A program made the position numbers and the translations under genes. Positions 18,186-29,406 of a stretch of DNA of 64,000 nucleotides are shown in pieces. Source of the stretch: Pseudarthrobacter sp. L1SW (GTDB taxonomy: Bacteria > Actinomycetota > Actinomycetes > Actinomycetales > Micrococcaceae); contig NZ_CP078079.1 of NCBI RefSeq assembly GCF_020809045.1, positions 248,001 to 312,000 on the forward strand, in the 5' to 3' direction. The first letter of the stretch is position 1. Every line of letters begins with the position of its first letter. The notes under the pieces were generated by a model. That model did not search any database, was not told where the DNA came from, and saw only the letters and a program-made list of their open reading frames with translations.

Positions 18186-19736
18186 GTGGGGAAATTTCAG
18201 GACTTGAGGACCGGCACCAGCATGACCAAAACAATCGGCACGGACCAGCAGCACGGCCGTGTCCGGCAGGCCGCGCGGAGGGCCGTCACCGGCCTGCGGA
18301 GCTCGTGGCCGCTGGTCCTCCTTTCGGCCCTCCTGGTTGCCCTCGCCCTCCCCGCTGCCCTCTTGGTGGCCCCCGGGTTCCTGGGTCCCGAAGCCCCTGC
18401 CCCCGCTCCGTCCGCGCCCGCGTGGCAGCAGGCACCCGCCACGCTCTCCGCCCGGCAGGGCCTGGCCGCCCTCGACGCGGCGGCAGAGATCCCGTCCCAG
18501 CCCGCCGTCACTGCGCAGCTGGATCCGCTGTTGAAGGCCGACGGCGGCGGGACGTTCACCGGGATGGTCCAGGATGCGTGGACCGGCCAGGTCCTGTTTG
18601 ACCGCGGCGGGTCGGAGGGCCGCGTGCCGGCGTCCAACATGAAGCTGCTCACCGCCGTCGCCGCCCTGCGGTCCCTGGGCCCCGGGCACCGTTTCAGCAC
18701 AACCGTTGTTGCCGGGCCGGCGCCCGGGCAGGTGGTGCTGGTGGGCGGCGGCGACGTCCTCCTGGGGCCCGGCGACTCCAACCCCGAACGGGCCCTGGGA
18801 CACGCCGGACTGGCAACCCTGGCTGCCGCCACGGTGGAGGCCCTGACGTCGGACGGCGCGTCCGGGGAGCTCAAGGTCCTGGTGGATGATTCCCTGTTCT
18901 CCGGGCCCGCGCTGAATCCGGCCTGGGACAGCGGGGATGTGGCGGCCGGCGAAGTGGCGCCGTTGTTCCCCCTCGCCCTGAATTCGGGCCGCTACGATCC
19001 TGCCGTCACCACCGGTCCCCGGCCCCAGGACTCCGCCATAGCTGCCGCCGAGGAGTTTGCCGCCCGGCTGCGGACGGCAGGCGCCGCCGCGGGACTCACT
19101 GTAGCCGCCGGCGTCGAACGTTCACCCGCCCCAGCCCGGGCGGCAGGCGGGGAAAGCGAAAAGCCAGTGGTGCTGGCGGAGGTGCAGTCCGCCACCGTGG
19201 CCGAGCAAGTGGACGTGATGCTGCAGGACTCGGACAACTATTTGGCGGAAGCACTGGGGCGGCTGACGGCACTGGCGGACGGGCTGCCGGGCAGCAACGA
19301 CGGCGCCACAGCGGCAGTCCGCGCACAGCTCTCCGCAGCGGGCCTCGCCACCGATGCCATGAAGCTGGTGGATGTCTGTGGATTGGCCATGGGCAACCAG
19401 GTCCCGGCTCGGCAGTTCTCAGAGGTGGTGCGGGCCATCACGTCGGGCGCGGACACCAGGCTGCGGGCCGCGCTGGACGGATTCCCGGTGGCAGGCCTCA
19501 CGGGAACCCTGGACACGCGCTACGGCGGCGGCGCAACGGCGGGCGGTGCCGGCCTGGTGCGGGCCAAGACCGGCACATTGAACACAGTCCTCGCGCTCAG
19601 CGGCTATGTGGTTGACGCGGACGGCAGGCTGCTGGTCTTTTCCTTCATCGGCAACGGGCTGACGCCCGGGGCCGCCGGCAACAAGGAAGCGCTGGACCGC
19701 GCGGCCACCGCGCTCGCCGGCTGCGGCTGCCGGTGA
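18186..19736 (+). CDS. dacB: D-alanyl-D-alanine carboxypeptidase/endopeptidase (PBP4 type, S13)
   Basis: This enzyme trims or cleaves peptidoglycan peptides outside the membrane. An N-terminal hydrophobic segment (about residues 41-64, WPLVLLSALLVALALPAALLV) anchors or exports it. The three penicillin-binding motifs are present, counted from GTG 18186: SxxK at Ser150 (SNMK), SxN at about 349 (SDN) and KTG at about 461. The GTG has AGGA just upstream. An ATG at 18222 would remove 12 residues without affecting the motifs. A TATTAT box at 18144-18149 is a possible -10. Confidence 0.93.
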   Translation: MGKFQDLRTGTSMTKTIGTDQQHGRVRQAARRAVTGLRSSWPLVLLSALLVALALPAALLVAPGFLGPEAPAPAPSAPAWQQAPATLSARQGLAALDAAAEIPSQPAVTAQLDPLLKADGGGTFTGMVQDAWTGQVLFDRGGSEGRVPASNMKLLTAVAALRSLGPGHRFSTTVVAGPAPGQVVLVGGGDVLLGPGDSNPERALGHAGLATLAAATVEALTSDGASGELKVLVDDSLFSGPALNPAWDSGDVAAGEVAPLFPLALNSGRYDPAVTTGPRPQDSAIAAAEEFAARLRTAGAAAGLTVAAGVERSPAPARAAGGESEKPVVLAEVQSATVAEQVDVMLQDSDNYLAEALGRLTALADGLPGSNDGATAAVRAQLSAAGLATDAMKLVDVCGLAMGNQVPARQFSEVVRAITSGADTRLRAALDGFPVAGLTGTLDTRYGGGATAGGAGLVRAKTGTLNTVLALSGYVVDADGRLLVFSFIGNGLTPGAAGNKEALDRAATALAGCGCR

Positions 19737-20033
19737 GGTATTAAGTGCGGCAGATGGAAAAAACGAGTAGCGGCTACTCGTGACCCTGGATTGCGGGCCG
19801 CCCTACACTCGACCACACGTGCGGACTCCGGGGTTGGCAACGTAACGAACTTCCGGCGTCGAACCGTCATGAGGGGGTGGGGTTTGGTGTCCATAGCCAA
19901 CCGAATTACGTGATGGCGCGCCTCGTTCGCTCCAGCCAAACCGCGGCCAGGCCCAGCGTTGTGCCTCGAAGCCGCGCGTTTGGCAGGACACTGCTCCTAC
20001 AGATGTAAAAACCTCACGCCAAAGGCCACAACG
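19737..20033. other. Intergenic region between dacB and secreted protein gene
   Basis: This stretch of almost 300 bases has no convincing gene. It contains a perfect 8-bp inverted repeat (ACGAGTAG at 19763-19770, CTACTCGT at 19774-19781), which could terminate dacB transcription or bind a regulator. The rest has lower coding bias than its surroundings. I compared it by eye with riboswitch consensus patterns I know and found no match. Confidence 0.6.
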
Positions 20034-21041
20034 ATGTTCCACGCAAATACACGATTATCAGTGTTCGGTTCCGCTTTCACGCTGCTTCTGGCCATGCCGG
20101 CCGTAGCCACGTGCGCAGACCCGAAGGCCGGGCAGATGAAGCCCGGATCCACCGGCACTTCGGCGCCGGTTGCGCCTTCCAGCGCACCGCCGGGGCCGCC
20201 CACCCTGGCGCCCGCAGCGGTGCCGCCGGCGCCGGAACTGTGCGGGCCGGGGTCTGCCATCAAGTTCGACAAGACGGCCTTCCCGGAGTCGCCCGTCATC
20301 GACAACAAGTGGTTTCCGCTCAAGCCGGGGATGAAGTACACCACCACCGGCACGGTGGAAAGTGAAGGTGGAACCACTGAGCGGCGGGTCACGCACACCG
20401 TCACTGGCCTGACCAAGGTCATTGACGGCGTGAAGACCCAAGTGATGTGGGACCGCGATTACCAGGATGGCGCGCTGGTGGAATCGGAACTTGCCTTCTT
20501 CGCGCAGGATAACGCCGGGACGGTGTGGCTGTTCGGCGAGTATCCCGAGGAGTTTGAAGAGGACAAGTTCATTGGGGCGCCCAATACGTTCATCCACGGC
20601 ATCTCCGGCAGCCAGGCCGGAATTGCCATGCAGGCGGCGCCCCGGACCCGAACGCCGGCATATGTCCAGGCTCACGCCGCTTCCGTGGGGTTCCTCGATT
20701 GCGGGCTTGTTTTCGACGACAATATAGCGCTTTGCGTGCCCAAAGGCTGCTACGGAGACGTGTTGGTGATTGATGAGCACAATCCGTTGGAACCGAATGT
20801 AGGCCATCAGCGCAAGTACTACTCAGCCGGAACCGGGCTGGTTAAAGTGACGGCCGAGGGCGGGGTGAACCAGGAAACCTTGGATCTCACCAGAGTTGAA
20901 CATCTCACGGACGGACAACTGGCGGAAATCAACCAGCAAGCGCTCGAACTCGACCAGCACGGCTACGAGGTCAGCAAGGACGTCTACGCCAACACGGCGC
21001 GTGCCGAAATAACGACGACGACGTCGGGACGCAAGAAATAG
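20034..21041 (+). CDS. Predicted secreted protein of unknown function
   Basis: The 335-residue product has a signal peptide (LSVFGSAFTLLLAMPAVATCA, about residues 8-28). A Pro/Ala/Ser-rich linker (about 35-75) follows, and then a globular domain. The cysteine in PAVATC is not in a convincing lipobox. The mature part contains many aromatic and acidic residues and paired cysteines (DCGLVF, ALCVPKGCYGD). I recognise no enzyme motif. I chose ATG 20034, because the upstream extension lacks coding character. Its codon use is somewhat less GC-rich than its neighbours, and it interrupts a dacB-metalloprotease-tilS order seen in mycobacteria. Confidence 0.75.
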   Translation: MFHANTRLSVFGSAFTLLLAMPAVATCADPKAGQMKPGSTGTSAPVAPSSAPPGPPTLAPAAVPPAPELCGPGSAIKFDKTAFPESPVIDNKWFPLKPGMKYTTTGTVESEGGTTERRVTHTVTGLTKVIDGVKTQVMWDRDYQDGALVESELAFFAQDNAGTVWLFGEYPEEFEEDKFIGAPNTFIHGISGSQAGIAMQAAPRTRTPAYVQAHAASVGFLDCGLVFDDNIALCVPKGCYGDVLVIDEHNPLEPNVGHQRKYYSAGTGLVKVTAEGGVNQETLDLTRVEHLTDGQLAEINQQALELDQHGYEVSKDVYANTARAEITTTTSGRKK

Positions 21042-21121
21042 GATCTGCTGGCCGGACAGGATGCTTCGGGAGGTTCGCCGGTCAGCGAACTTAAGGACTA
21101 TCCGCAGCATGCTGTGTTCTG

Positions 21122-22264
21122 ATGGGAACCATGGAGCCCACTGCACGCGAGTCGTCATCCCAGACGTTGTCCGCCACGGCACAGTCCCTGATCAACTGGG
21201 ACCTCGCCGCCTCCACCGCCGCACGCCTGGCCCCCGCCGGGCCCGTGCTCAGCGGGGCCGAAATCGGCGAGGCCGTGGACAGCCTGCGCCGCCTGGCCGA
21301 TGTGTCCGTTGAACACGTCCACGAAATCACCGGGCTGGAGGCGGCACGCGACCTGCGGGATTCCTCCGTGCTGGTGGTGGACCGGGCGTCCTGGGCAAAA
21401 GCAAACACCCAGAGCTTTGCAGTGATGCTCAAGCCCGCCATGGAAAAGATGCTGGAAAACAGGCGTGGCACCCTGAGCCCCGGGGCTGCCAGCGTCAGCG
21501 GGGCCATCACCGGAAGCCAGCTCGGCGCGGTCCTGGCGTTTCTGGCGAGCAAGGTCCTGGGACAGTACGATCCCTTCGCGGCGCTCGCGGAAGGCTCCGC
21601 CGCCCCTCCCGGCGGCAGGCTCCTCCTCGTCGCCCCGAACATCGTGGCCGTGGAGCGCGAACTCAACGTCGCCCCGGAGGATTTCCGCCTGTGGGTGTGC
21701 CTTCACGAGCAGACCCACCGCGTGCAGTTCGCCGCGGCCCCGTGGCTGCGGCACCACATGCTTGAACAGATCGACGAACTCAGCGTGCACCTGCTGGGCA
21801 ACGTCGACTCCCTGATGGAGCGGGCCACAGCCGCCGCCCGCTCCCTCAAGGACCGCACTGCCTCGGGAAACACTCCCGGGCGCGGTGCCATCCTGGATCT
21901 CCTGCAGGACCCGGAGGAAAAGGCGGCCATCTCGCACCTCACGGCCGTGATGAGCCTCCTCGAAGGCCATGCGAACGTGGTGATGGATGCCGTGGACGCG
22001 AGCATCATCCCGTCCGTGAAGACGATCCGGCAGCGGTTCAACGACCGCGGCAAGGACCGTGGGGTCATCGAAAAGTTCATCCGCAGCCTCCTTGGGCTGG
22101 ACGCCAAGATGCGCCAGTACTCGGACGGTGCCCGGTTTGTGCGGGCGGTGGTGGACGCAGCCGGCATGGAGGGCTTCAACAAGGTCTGGGAGTCCGCGGA
22201 CCACCTGCCCACCGAACCGGAGATCCACGACGCCAAGCTGTGGCTTGAGCGGATGGGACTCTGA
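21122..22264 (+). CDS. DUF2342 zinc-metalloprotease-like protein
   Basis: This is a member of the family annotated as putative hydrolase / F420-biosynthesis-associated protein, with 380 residues. The HEXXH zinc motif is present as HEQTH near residue 199, followed by the conserved EGHANVVMDAVD near 281. Proteolytic activity has not been shown for the family to my knowledge. Two in-frame ATGs (21122 and 21131) are possible starts. Its stop TGA directly precedes the tilS start codon, which indicates translational coupling. The same pair neighbours dacB in mycobacteria. Confidence 0.85.
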   Translation: MGTMEPTARESSSQTLSATAQSLINWDLAASTAARLAPAGPVLSGAEIGEAVDSLRRLADVSVEHVHEITGLEAARDLRDSSVLVVDRASWAKANTQSFAVMLKPAMEKMLENRRGTLSPGAASVSGAITGSQLGAVLAFLASKVLGQYDPFAALAEGSAAPPGGRLLLVAPNIVAVERELNVAPEDFRLWVCLHEQTHRVQFAAAPWLRHHMLEQIDELSVHLLGNVDSLMERATAAARSLKDRTASGNTPGRGAILDLLQDPEEKAAISHLTAVMSLLEGHANVVMDAVDASIIPSVKTIRQRFNDRGKDRGVIEKFIRSLLGLDAKMRQYSDGARFVRAVVDAAGMEGFNKVWESADHLPTEPEIHDAKLWLERMGL

Positions 22265-23413
22265 TTGCCGCGGAGCGAATCTCCCGGGAGCGGCTTCCAG
22301 GGCGGACGACGACGGCCGGGCAGGCTGGCGCCCGTCGTCGGCAAAGCGCGGAAAGCGCTCCAGGACGCCTTGGCCCAGGCCGGTTATCCGCGCCACGTCC
22401 TGGTTGCCTGCAGCGGCGGACCGGACTCCCTGGCGCTGGCCGCCGTGGCCGCGTACTTTGCCCGGCGCGGCCATGTGGACGGCCACCCGGTGACTGTGGG
22501 CGCGGTAGTGGTGGACCACCAGTTGCAGGAAGGGTCCGCCAGCGTGGCAGAGGAAACCGCCCGGGCCCTCCGTGACTTGGGACTCGCCCCGGTGGAGATC
22601 CGTGCGGTGACCGTGGCAACGGCCGGCATGGGTCCTGAGGCAGCGGCCCGGGAGGCCAGGCACGAAGCGCTTGAGGCCGCGGCTGCCGGCCAGGGCGCCG
22701 GAGCCATCCTGCTGGGGCACACGCTGGACGACCAGGCGGAACAGGTGCTCCTCGGCCTGGCCCGCGGTTCCGGCACACGCTCCCTGGCAGGCATGAGGCC
22801 GGAGCGGGGCCTCCTGTTGCGGCCGTTCCTGGGGCTCCGGCGGGCGGACACGGAAGAGATCTGCGAGGTGGAGCAGCTGGAGCCCTGGCATGATCCCACC
22901 AACGCGGACCCGGCCTTCGCCAGGTCTCGTACCCGGGTGGAAGTGCTCCCGCACCTGGAAGAAAAACTGGGCCCCGGCGTCGCCGAATCCCTCGCCCGGA
23001 CCGCATCAATCCTCCAGCTGGACGCCGACTACCTTGAGGACGTGGCAGAAACCACGTTCGCAGCACTCGTTGAACGGGACGGCGCCGAAGTGAGCCTTCC
23101 TGAGGAGGCGTTGCGCGCCCTGGCCCCGGCCATCAGGTACCGCGTCATCGCCAAGGCCGCGGCCGACGTCGGCGGGCAGCAGCCCAGCTACCAGCGCCTT
23201 TTGGCGGCGGAGGCGCTGCTGCGGCGGCAGGGCTCGGCGGGTCCGGTCGAGCTGCCGGGCGGGGTGAGCGCCTACCGGCTGTCCCTGGCGCAGCTGGAGG
23301 CGGCGGGGACCGGCGGGAGTTCCGGGGGCCCGGATAACCCCAACCCCGTTCCCCGCGAAGGGGCCCGCTGTGGGAAGCTAGTATTCCGGCCTCAAAAACC
23401 GCCCGCAAAATAG
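22265..23413 (+). CDS. tilS: tRNA(Ile)-lysidine synthase
   Basis: TilS attaches lysine to C34 of tRNA-Ile(CAU), changing both its codon reading and its charging. The N-type PP-loop motif SGGPDS is at residues 50-55. The following text is typical (VVVDHQLQEGS, LGHTLDDQAEQVLLGLARGSG), as is LLRPFLGLRR. A short C-terminal domain follows. The TTG start immediately follows the stop of the upstream gene, and no better start is visible in frame. It lies upstream of hpt, as in most bacteria. Confidence 0.93.
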   Translation: MPRSESPGSGFQGGRRRPGRLAPVVGKARKALQDALAQAGYPRHVLVACSGGPDSLALAAVAAYFARRGHVDGHPVTVGAVVVDHQLQEGSASVAEETARALRDLGLAPVEIRAVTVATAGMGPEAAAREARHEALEAAAAGQGAGAILLGHTLDDQAEQVLLGLARGSGTRSLAGMRPERGLLLRPFLGLRRADTEEICEVEQLEPWHDPTNADPAFARSRTRVEVLPHLEEKLGPGVAESLARTASILQLDADYLEDVAETTFAALVERDGAEVSLPEEALRALAPAIRYRVIAKAAADVGGQQPSYQRLLAAEALLRRQGSAGPVELPGGVSAYRLSLAQLEAAGTGGSSGGPDNPNPVPREGARCGKLVFRPQKPPAK

Positions 23414-23443
23414 TCGCACCCCGCATCTACACAGGAGCCATTG

Positions 23444-23995
23444 GTGGATTCAAACGACGTCCAGGCAGACCTCAAGCACGTTCTCTACACCAAGGAACAG
23501 ATCCAGCAGCGCATCACGGAGCTGGCTGCGCAGATCGACAAGGACTACGAGGGCCGCGAGATCCTCATCGTTGGCGTGCTCAAGGGTGCCGTGATGGTCA
23601 TGGCGGACCTGGCCCGGGCCCTGCACAGCCACATCTCCATGGACTGGATGGCTGTGTCCTCCTACGGCTCGGGGACCCAGTCCTCCGGAGTGGTGCGGAT
23701 CCTGAAGGACCTGGACACGGACCTGATGGGCAAGGACGTGCTGATCGTCGAGGACATCATCGATTCCGGCCTCACGCTGTCCTGGCTCAAGACCAACCTG
23801 GAATCCCGCGGCACGGCCTCCGTGGAAATCTGCACCGCCTTCCGCAAGCCCACGGCTGCCAAGGTGGAGATCGACGTTAAATACGTCGGCTACGACATCC
23901 CCAACGAGTTCGTGGTGGGCTACGGCCTGGACTACGCCGAGAAGTACCGCAACCTGGACTTTGTGGGCACCCTGGCGCCGCACGTCTACGAGTAA
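23444..23995 (+). CDS. hpt: Hypoxanthine(-guanine) phosphoribosyltransferase
   Basis: This purine-salvage enzyme converts hypoxanthine or guanine plus PRPP to IMP or GMP. The 183-residue product has the PRPP-binding motif EDIIDSGLTL and the loop SSYGSGT. I chose GTG 23444, because AGGAG lies six bases upstream. TTG 23441 is too close. The tilS-hpt-ftsH order is highly conserved. A long-loop inverted repeat (24006-24066) follows the stop. Confidence 0.96.
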   Translation: MDSNDVQADLKHVLYTKEQIQQRITELAAQIDKDYEGREILIVGVLKGAVMVMADLARALHSHISMDWMAVSSYGSGTQSSGVVRILKDLDTDLMGKDVLIVEDIIDSGLTLSWLKTNLESRGTASVEICTAFRKPTAAKVEIDVKYVGYDIPNEFVVGYGLDYAEKYRNLDFVGTLAPHVYE

Positions 23996-24005
23996 GCCCC
24001 CGCTG

Positions 24006-24066
24006 CGCGGGATGGCACCTAACCGCAGTGTTGCAGGCCCGGACTGCCGCCGCATGCCATCCCGCG
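24006..24066 (+). terminator. Long-loop inverted repeat after hpt
   Basis: A 12-bp perfect inverted repeat (24006-24017 with 24055-24066) encloses a 37-base loop, starting 10 bases after the hpt stop. There is no T-run, so termination is possible but not certain. The remainder of the gap before ftsH contains TATAGC at 24157-24162, a possible -10 element for ftsH. Confidence 0.45.
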
Positions 24067-24245
24067 GACGCTGCCGGTTGCTGCCGCCCGCCCTCGCCCA
24101 GCTACGCCCACAGGGAACTTTTGCCGTCCATCATGCGTGATCTACTCCGGACGGTGTATAGCTAGAAGCTGACGCAGCACCATCACGCGCGCAGACTACT
24201 CGCCGTGCAGCACTACCAGAAGGGACGGGGCCAGCCCCCGAACAG

Positions 24246-26309
<2,064 letters not shown>

Positions 26310-26319
26310 GCTTTCTTAC

Positions 26320-26964
26320 GTGACCCACTTCGACGACGACGACCTTTCCGCCTCCGCCGGCTACCCGGCGGAGGGCGGCGCCCACCACTCAAAGCACCAC
26401 AAAGTGGACCGGCCCCGGATCGAGGCAGCCGTCCGCGAGATTCTCCTGGCCATCGGAGAGGACCCGGACCGCGGCGGCCTCGTAGACACCCCCAAGCGGG
26501 TGGCCAAGGCCTACGCCGAGGTGTTTGCCGGGCTCCACCATGACCCCGCGGACGTCCTGTCCACCACCTTCGACCTGGACCATGAGGAACTGGTCCTGGT
26601 CAAGGACATCCCCTTCTATTCCACGTGCGAGCACCACCTGGTGCCGTTCCACGGCGTGGCCCATGTTGGCTACATTCCGTCGCACGACGGCAAGGTGACG
26701 GGGCTCAGCAAGCTGGCCCGGCTCGTGGACATCTACGCCCGCCGCCCGCAGGTGCAGGAACGCCTCACCACGGAGATCGTCGAAGCGATGGTCCGCCACC
26801 TCAAGCCGCGTGGCGCCATCGTCGTTGTTGAATGCGAACACATGTGCATGTCCATGCGCGGTATCCGCAAGCCCGGAGCGAAGACCGTCACCAGTGCGGT
26901 CCGCGGGCAGCTTCATGACCCGGCCACCCGCGCCGAAGCCATGAGCCTCATCCTCGGAAGGTAA
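26320..26964 (+). CDS. folE: GTP cyclohydrolase I
   Basis: FolE converts GTP to 7,8-dihydroneopterin triphosphate, the first step of folate synthesis. The 214-residue protein has the zinc ligands and active site in [18 protein letters not shown] and [14 protein letters not shown], and the [20 protein letters not shown] block. The GTG start lies 10 bases after ftsH and lacks a strong ribosome-binding site. The acidic N-terminal 25 residues are variable in the family. It is followed by folP, folB and folK. Confidence 0.96.
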   Translation: MTHFDDDDLSASAGYPAEGGAHHSKHHKVDRPRIEAAVREILLAIGEDPDRGGLVDTPKRVAKAYAEVFAGLHHDPADVLSTTFDLDHEELVLVKDIPFYSTCEHHLVPFHGVAHVGYIPSHDGKVTGLSKLARLVDIYARRPQVQERLTTEIVEAMVRHLKPRGAIVVVECEHMCMSMRGIRKPGAKTVTSAVRGQLHDPATRAEAMSLILGR

Positions 26965-26974
26965 TCAACAGACC

Positions 26975-27895
26975 ATGGATTCACTCGCTGCAGCGCCGGG
27001 AACCGGCCCGGCAACCTCACCACTGCCCGTCCTGCGCAAACCGCGCCCGGCAGCCCGGTTCGAAGACCTGCCCACCGGCCGCACCCTGGTGATGGGCATC
27101 CTGAACGTCACCCCGGACTCCTTCAGCGACGGCGGCAGCCACGCCACGCCGGACACCGCCATCGCGGCTGGGCTCCGGATGTTCTACGCGGGAGCGGACA
27201 TCATCGACGTCGGGGGCGAATCCACCCGCCCCGGCGCGGAAGACGTCAGCCCGGAGGAAGAACAGCGGCGCGTGGTTCCGGTGATCGAGGCGCTGGTGAA
27301 GGCCGGCGCCCTGGTCAGCATCGACACCACCCACGCGTCCACCGCCGCGGCCGCCCTGAAGGCCGGCGCCGCCATCATCAACGACGTCTCCGGGCTCACC
27401 ATGGAACCGGAAATGGCCGAGCTCGCGGCGGCCTCCAACGCGCCCTACATCCTCACGCACCGCCGCGGCGACGCCCGCACCATGAACTCGCTCGCCGAAT
27501 ACAAGGAGGTGGCGGCCGAAGTGGTGGCCGAGCTCGCCGGGGTGCGGGACAAGCTGTATGCCGCGGGCGTCAGCCAGGAACAGATCATCATCGATCCTGG
27601 CCTGGGGTTTGCCAAGAATGACGCCCAGAACTGGGAGCTCCTGCAGAACCTGGACCAGCTGGAAAGCCTGGGCCACCGGATCCTTGTGGGGGCTTCCCGC
27701 AAGCGGTTCCTGGGCACCCTGCTCACCGTGGCCGGCAAGTCCGCCGCCCCGGAGGAACGTGACGGGGCCACCGCCGCCATCACTGCCATCAGCGCCTACC
27801 GCGGCGCCTGGGCCGTCCGCGTGCACGACGTCGGCCCCAGCCTTGACGCCGTCAAGGTTGCCGCGCGCATGGCCGCGCCGCGCGCCGGCAGCTAG
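26975..27895 (+). CDS. folP: Dihydropteroate synthase
   Basis: FolP joins 6-hydroxymethyl-dihydropterin pyrophosphate to p-aminobenzoate and is the sulfonamide target. The 306-residue protein carries GILNVTPDSFSDGG, the pterin-site IDVGGESTRPGA, DPGLGFAK and ASRKRFLG. It has a non-conserved N-terminal extension of about 35 residues before the barrel. The folE stop is 10 bases upstream, and folB starts eight bases downstream. Confidence 0.96.
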   Translation: MDSLAAAPGTGPATSPLPVLRKPRPAARFEDLPTGRTLVMGILNVTPDSFSDGGSHATPDTAIAAGLRMFYAGADIIDVGGESTRPGAEDVSPEEEQRRVVPVIEALVKAGALVSIDTTHASTAAAALKAGAAIINDVSGLTMEPEMAELAAASNAPYILTHRRGDARTMNSLAEYKEVAAEVVAELAGVRDKLYAAGVSQEQIIIDPGLGFAKNDAQNWELLQNLDQLESLGHRILVGASRKRFLGTLLTVAGKSAAPEERDGATAAITAISAYRGAWAVRVHDVGPSLDAVKVAARMAAPRAGS

Positions 27896-27902
27896 CGCAG
27901 CC

Positions 27903-28325
27903 ATGGACAGGATTGCGCTGAGCGGCGTGACCGCCGTCGGCCATCACGGCGTGTTTGATTTTGAGCGCCGCGAGGGCCAGCCTTTTGTTGTGGACGCAGT
28001 GTTGTACCTGGATTTCGCCAAGGCGGCGGAGTCCGACGACGTCCGGGACACCGCACACTACGGTGAGGTGGCGCAGCGTATTACCGAGTGGATCGCCGGA
28101 GAGCCGCTGAACCTGATCGAGGCGCTGGCAGTGCGGATCGCGGAGGGCCTGCTGGCCGAATTCCAGCTTCAGGCCGTGGACATCACCGTGCACAAGCCGC
28201 AGGCCCCCATCGAGGTTCCCTTCGGCGACGTTTCAGTCAGCGTCCACCGCGCCCGGAATGACGGGACCCGGACTGACGGTCACGGCACCGGCGAAGAAAG
28301 GCAAAGCCAGGGGGAGGGGCCATGA
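27903..28325 (+). CDS. folB: Dihydroneopterin aldolase
   Basis: FolB converts dihydroneopterin to 6-hydroxymethyl-dihydropterin. The 140-residue protein has the family GHHGVFDFERREGQPFVVD opening, LIEALAVRIAEGLL with the active glutamate, and VHKPQAPI. About 20 charged residues extend beyond the usual C-terminus. The stop overlaps the folK start by four bases (ATGA), indicating coupling. Confidence 0.95.
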   Translation: MDRIALSGVTAVGHHGVFDFERREGQPFVVDAVLYLDFAKAAESDDVRDTAHYGEVAQRITEWIAGEPLNLIEALAVRIAEGLLAEFQLQAVDITVHKPQAPIEVPFGDVSVSVHRARNDGTRTDGHGTGEERQSQGEGP

Positions 28326-28867
28326 ACGGCGGCTACACCAAGGCGGTCCTTGCGCTCGGCAGCAATTTGGGCGAGCGCAACGACACCCTGTCCGGGGCCG
28401 TTGCGGACCTCGTTGACCCGCCGGAGGTGCGGCTGCTGGCGGTATCGCCGGTGGTGCAGACGAAGGCAGTCGGCGGTCCGGCCGGGCAGCCGGACTTCCT
28501 GAACATGGTGATCACGGTGGAAACCAGCCTCACCCCACGGCAGCTGCTGGAGCACTGCCAGGCGGTGGAAAACAAGCACCACCGCGTGCGGGAGGTGCGC
28601 TGGGGGCCGCGGACGCTCGACGTCGACATCATCACCTATGGTGACGTCCGCAGCGACGATCCCGTCCTGACCCTGCCGCATCCCCTCGCGGCGAGCCGGG
28701 CGTTCGTCCTCTATCCGTGGTCGCTCATCGAACCCGGGGCCGTCCTGGACGGTGAACGGATCACGGCCCTGGCGGCCAAGGCGGCGGACTTCGATGACCT
28801 TGCCCCCTTTGACGGCTTCGGCGACTTCGACGGAATGCCCACCGCCGGGGCGGTGGAGGAACGATGA
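28322..28867 (+). CDS. folK: 2-amino-4-hydroxy-6-hydroxymethyldihydropteridine pyrophosphokinase
   Basis: FolK transfers pyrophosphate from ATP to 6-hydroxymethyl-dihydropterin, feeding FolP. The HPPK signatures are ALGSNLGERNDTL near the start, VRWGPRTLDVDIITYGD in the middle with the metal-binding DxD, and LPHPLAASRAFVL. The length is 181 residues. It overlaps folB and the following DUF3180 gene by four bases at each end. Confidence 0.96.
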   Translation: MNGGYTKAVLALGSNLGERNDTLSGAVADLVDPPEVRLLAVSPVVQTKAVGGPAGQPDFLNMVITVETSLTPRQLLEHCQAVENKHHRVREVRWGPRTLDVDIITYGDVRSDDPVLTLPHPLAASRAFVLYPWSLIEPGAVLDGERITALAAKAADFDDLAPFDGFGDFDGMPTAGAVEER

Positions 28868-29406
28868 AGCCCATCAACCCGCTGCGACTCCTGCTGATCG
28901 GCTTCATCCTGGCCGTGGCCGGCTGGTCCGCCACCGTGGTGACCAGCCGGTACAGCATGTCCACCCCGGTGCTGCCGCCCACGGCGCTGGCAACCATGGG
29001 CGTGATCGTGGCCATAACGCTGATCCTCGGAATCAAGGTCCTCAGGTGGCGGAACAGCCTCAAGGACAGCAGCAAGAAGAAGACGGTCCTCGATCCCCTT
29101 CTGGCCGCGCGCACCCTGGTCCTGGCGCAGGCATGCGCCTACGCCGGGACGGTGCTGCTGGGCTGGCACGTGGGCATCTTCCTGGACCAGCTGCGCATCT
29201 GGAGCCTGCGCAGCGACCAGGGCATCACCTGGCTGGCGCTTGCCATGGCCGGTGGGGGACTGGTGATGATCGTGGTGGGCCTGCTGGTGGAACGGTTCTG
29301 CAGGATTCCGCCGGAGGACGGCGAAACGAAGGGCCTCGACGGGAAGCCCGGCCGCGCCGTCGGTGAGGCGTCGGGGGAAGGCGAATATGCATACCGGGGC
29401 GATTGA
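28864..29406 (+). CDS. DUF3180 membrane protein
   Basis: This 180-residue protein has four predicted membrane helices (about 7-25, 38-57, 80-102 and 120-142) and a charged cytoplasmic tail. It matches the actinobacterial DUF3180 family, which almost always follows folK. No activity is known. Its start overlaps the folK stop (ATGA), and its end overlaps the next gene by 20 bases, so it is clearly part of the operon. Confidence 0.85.
   Translation: MKPINPLRLLLIGFILAVAGWSATVVTSRYSMSTPVLPPTALATMGVIVAITLILGIKVLRWRNSLKDSSKKKTVLDPLLAARTLVLAQACAYAGTVLLGWHVGIFLDQLRIWSLRSDQGITWLALAMAGGGLVMIVVGLLVERFCRIPPEDGETKGLDGKPGRAVGEASGEGEYAYRGD

Noticed and set aside
20034..20120. Lipoprotein signal in the secreted protein
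   Set aside because: The cysteine follows PAVAT, which does not match the usual lipobox. I keep it as a plain signal peptide.
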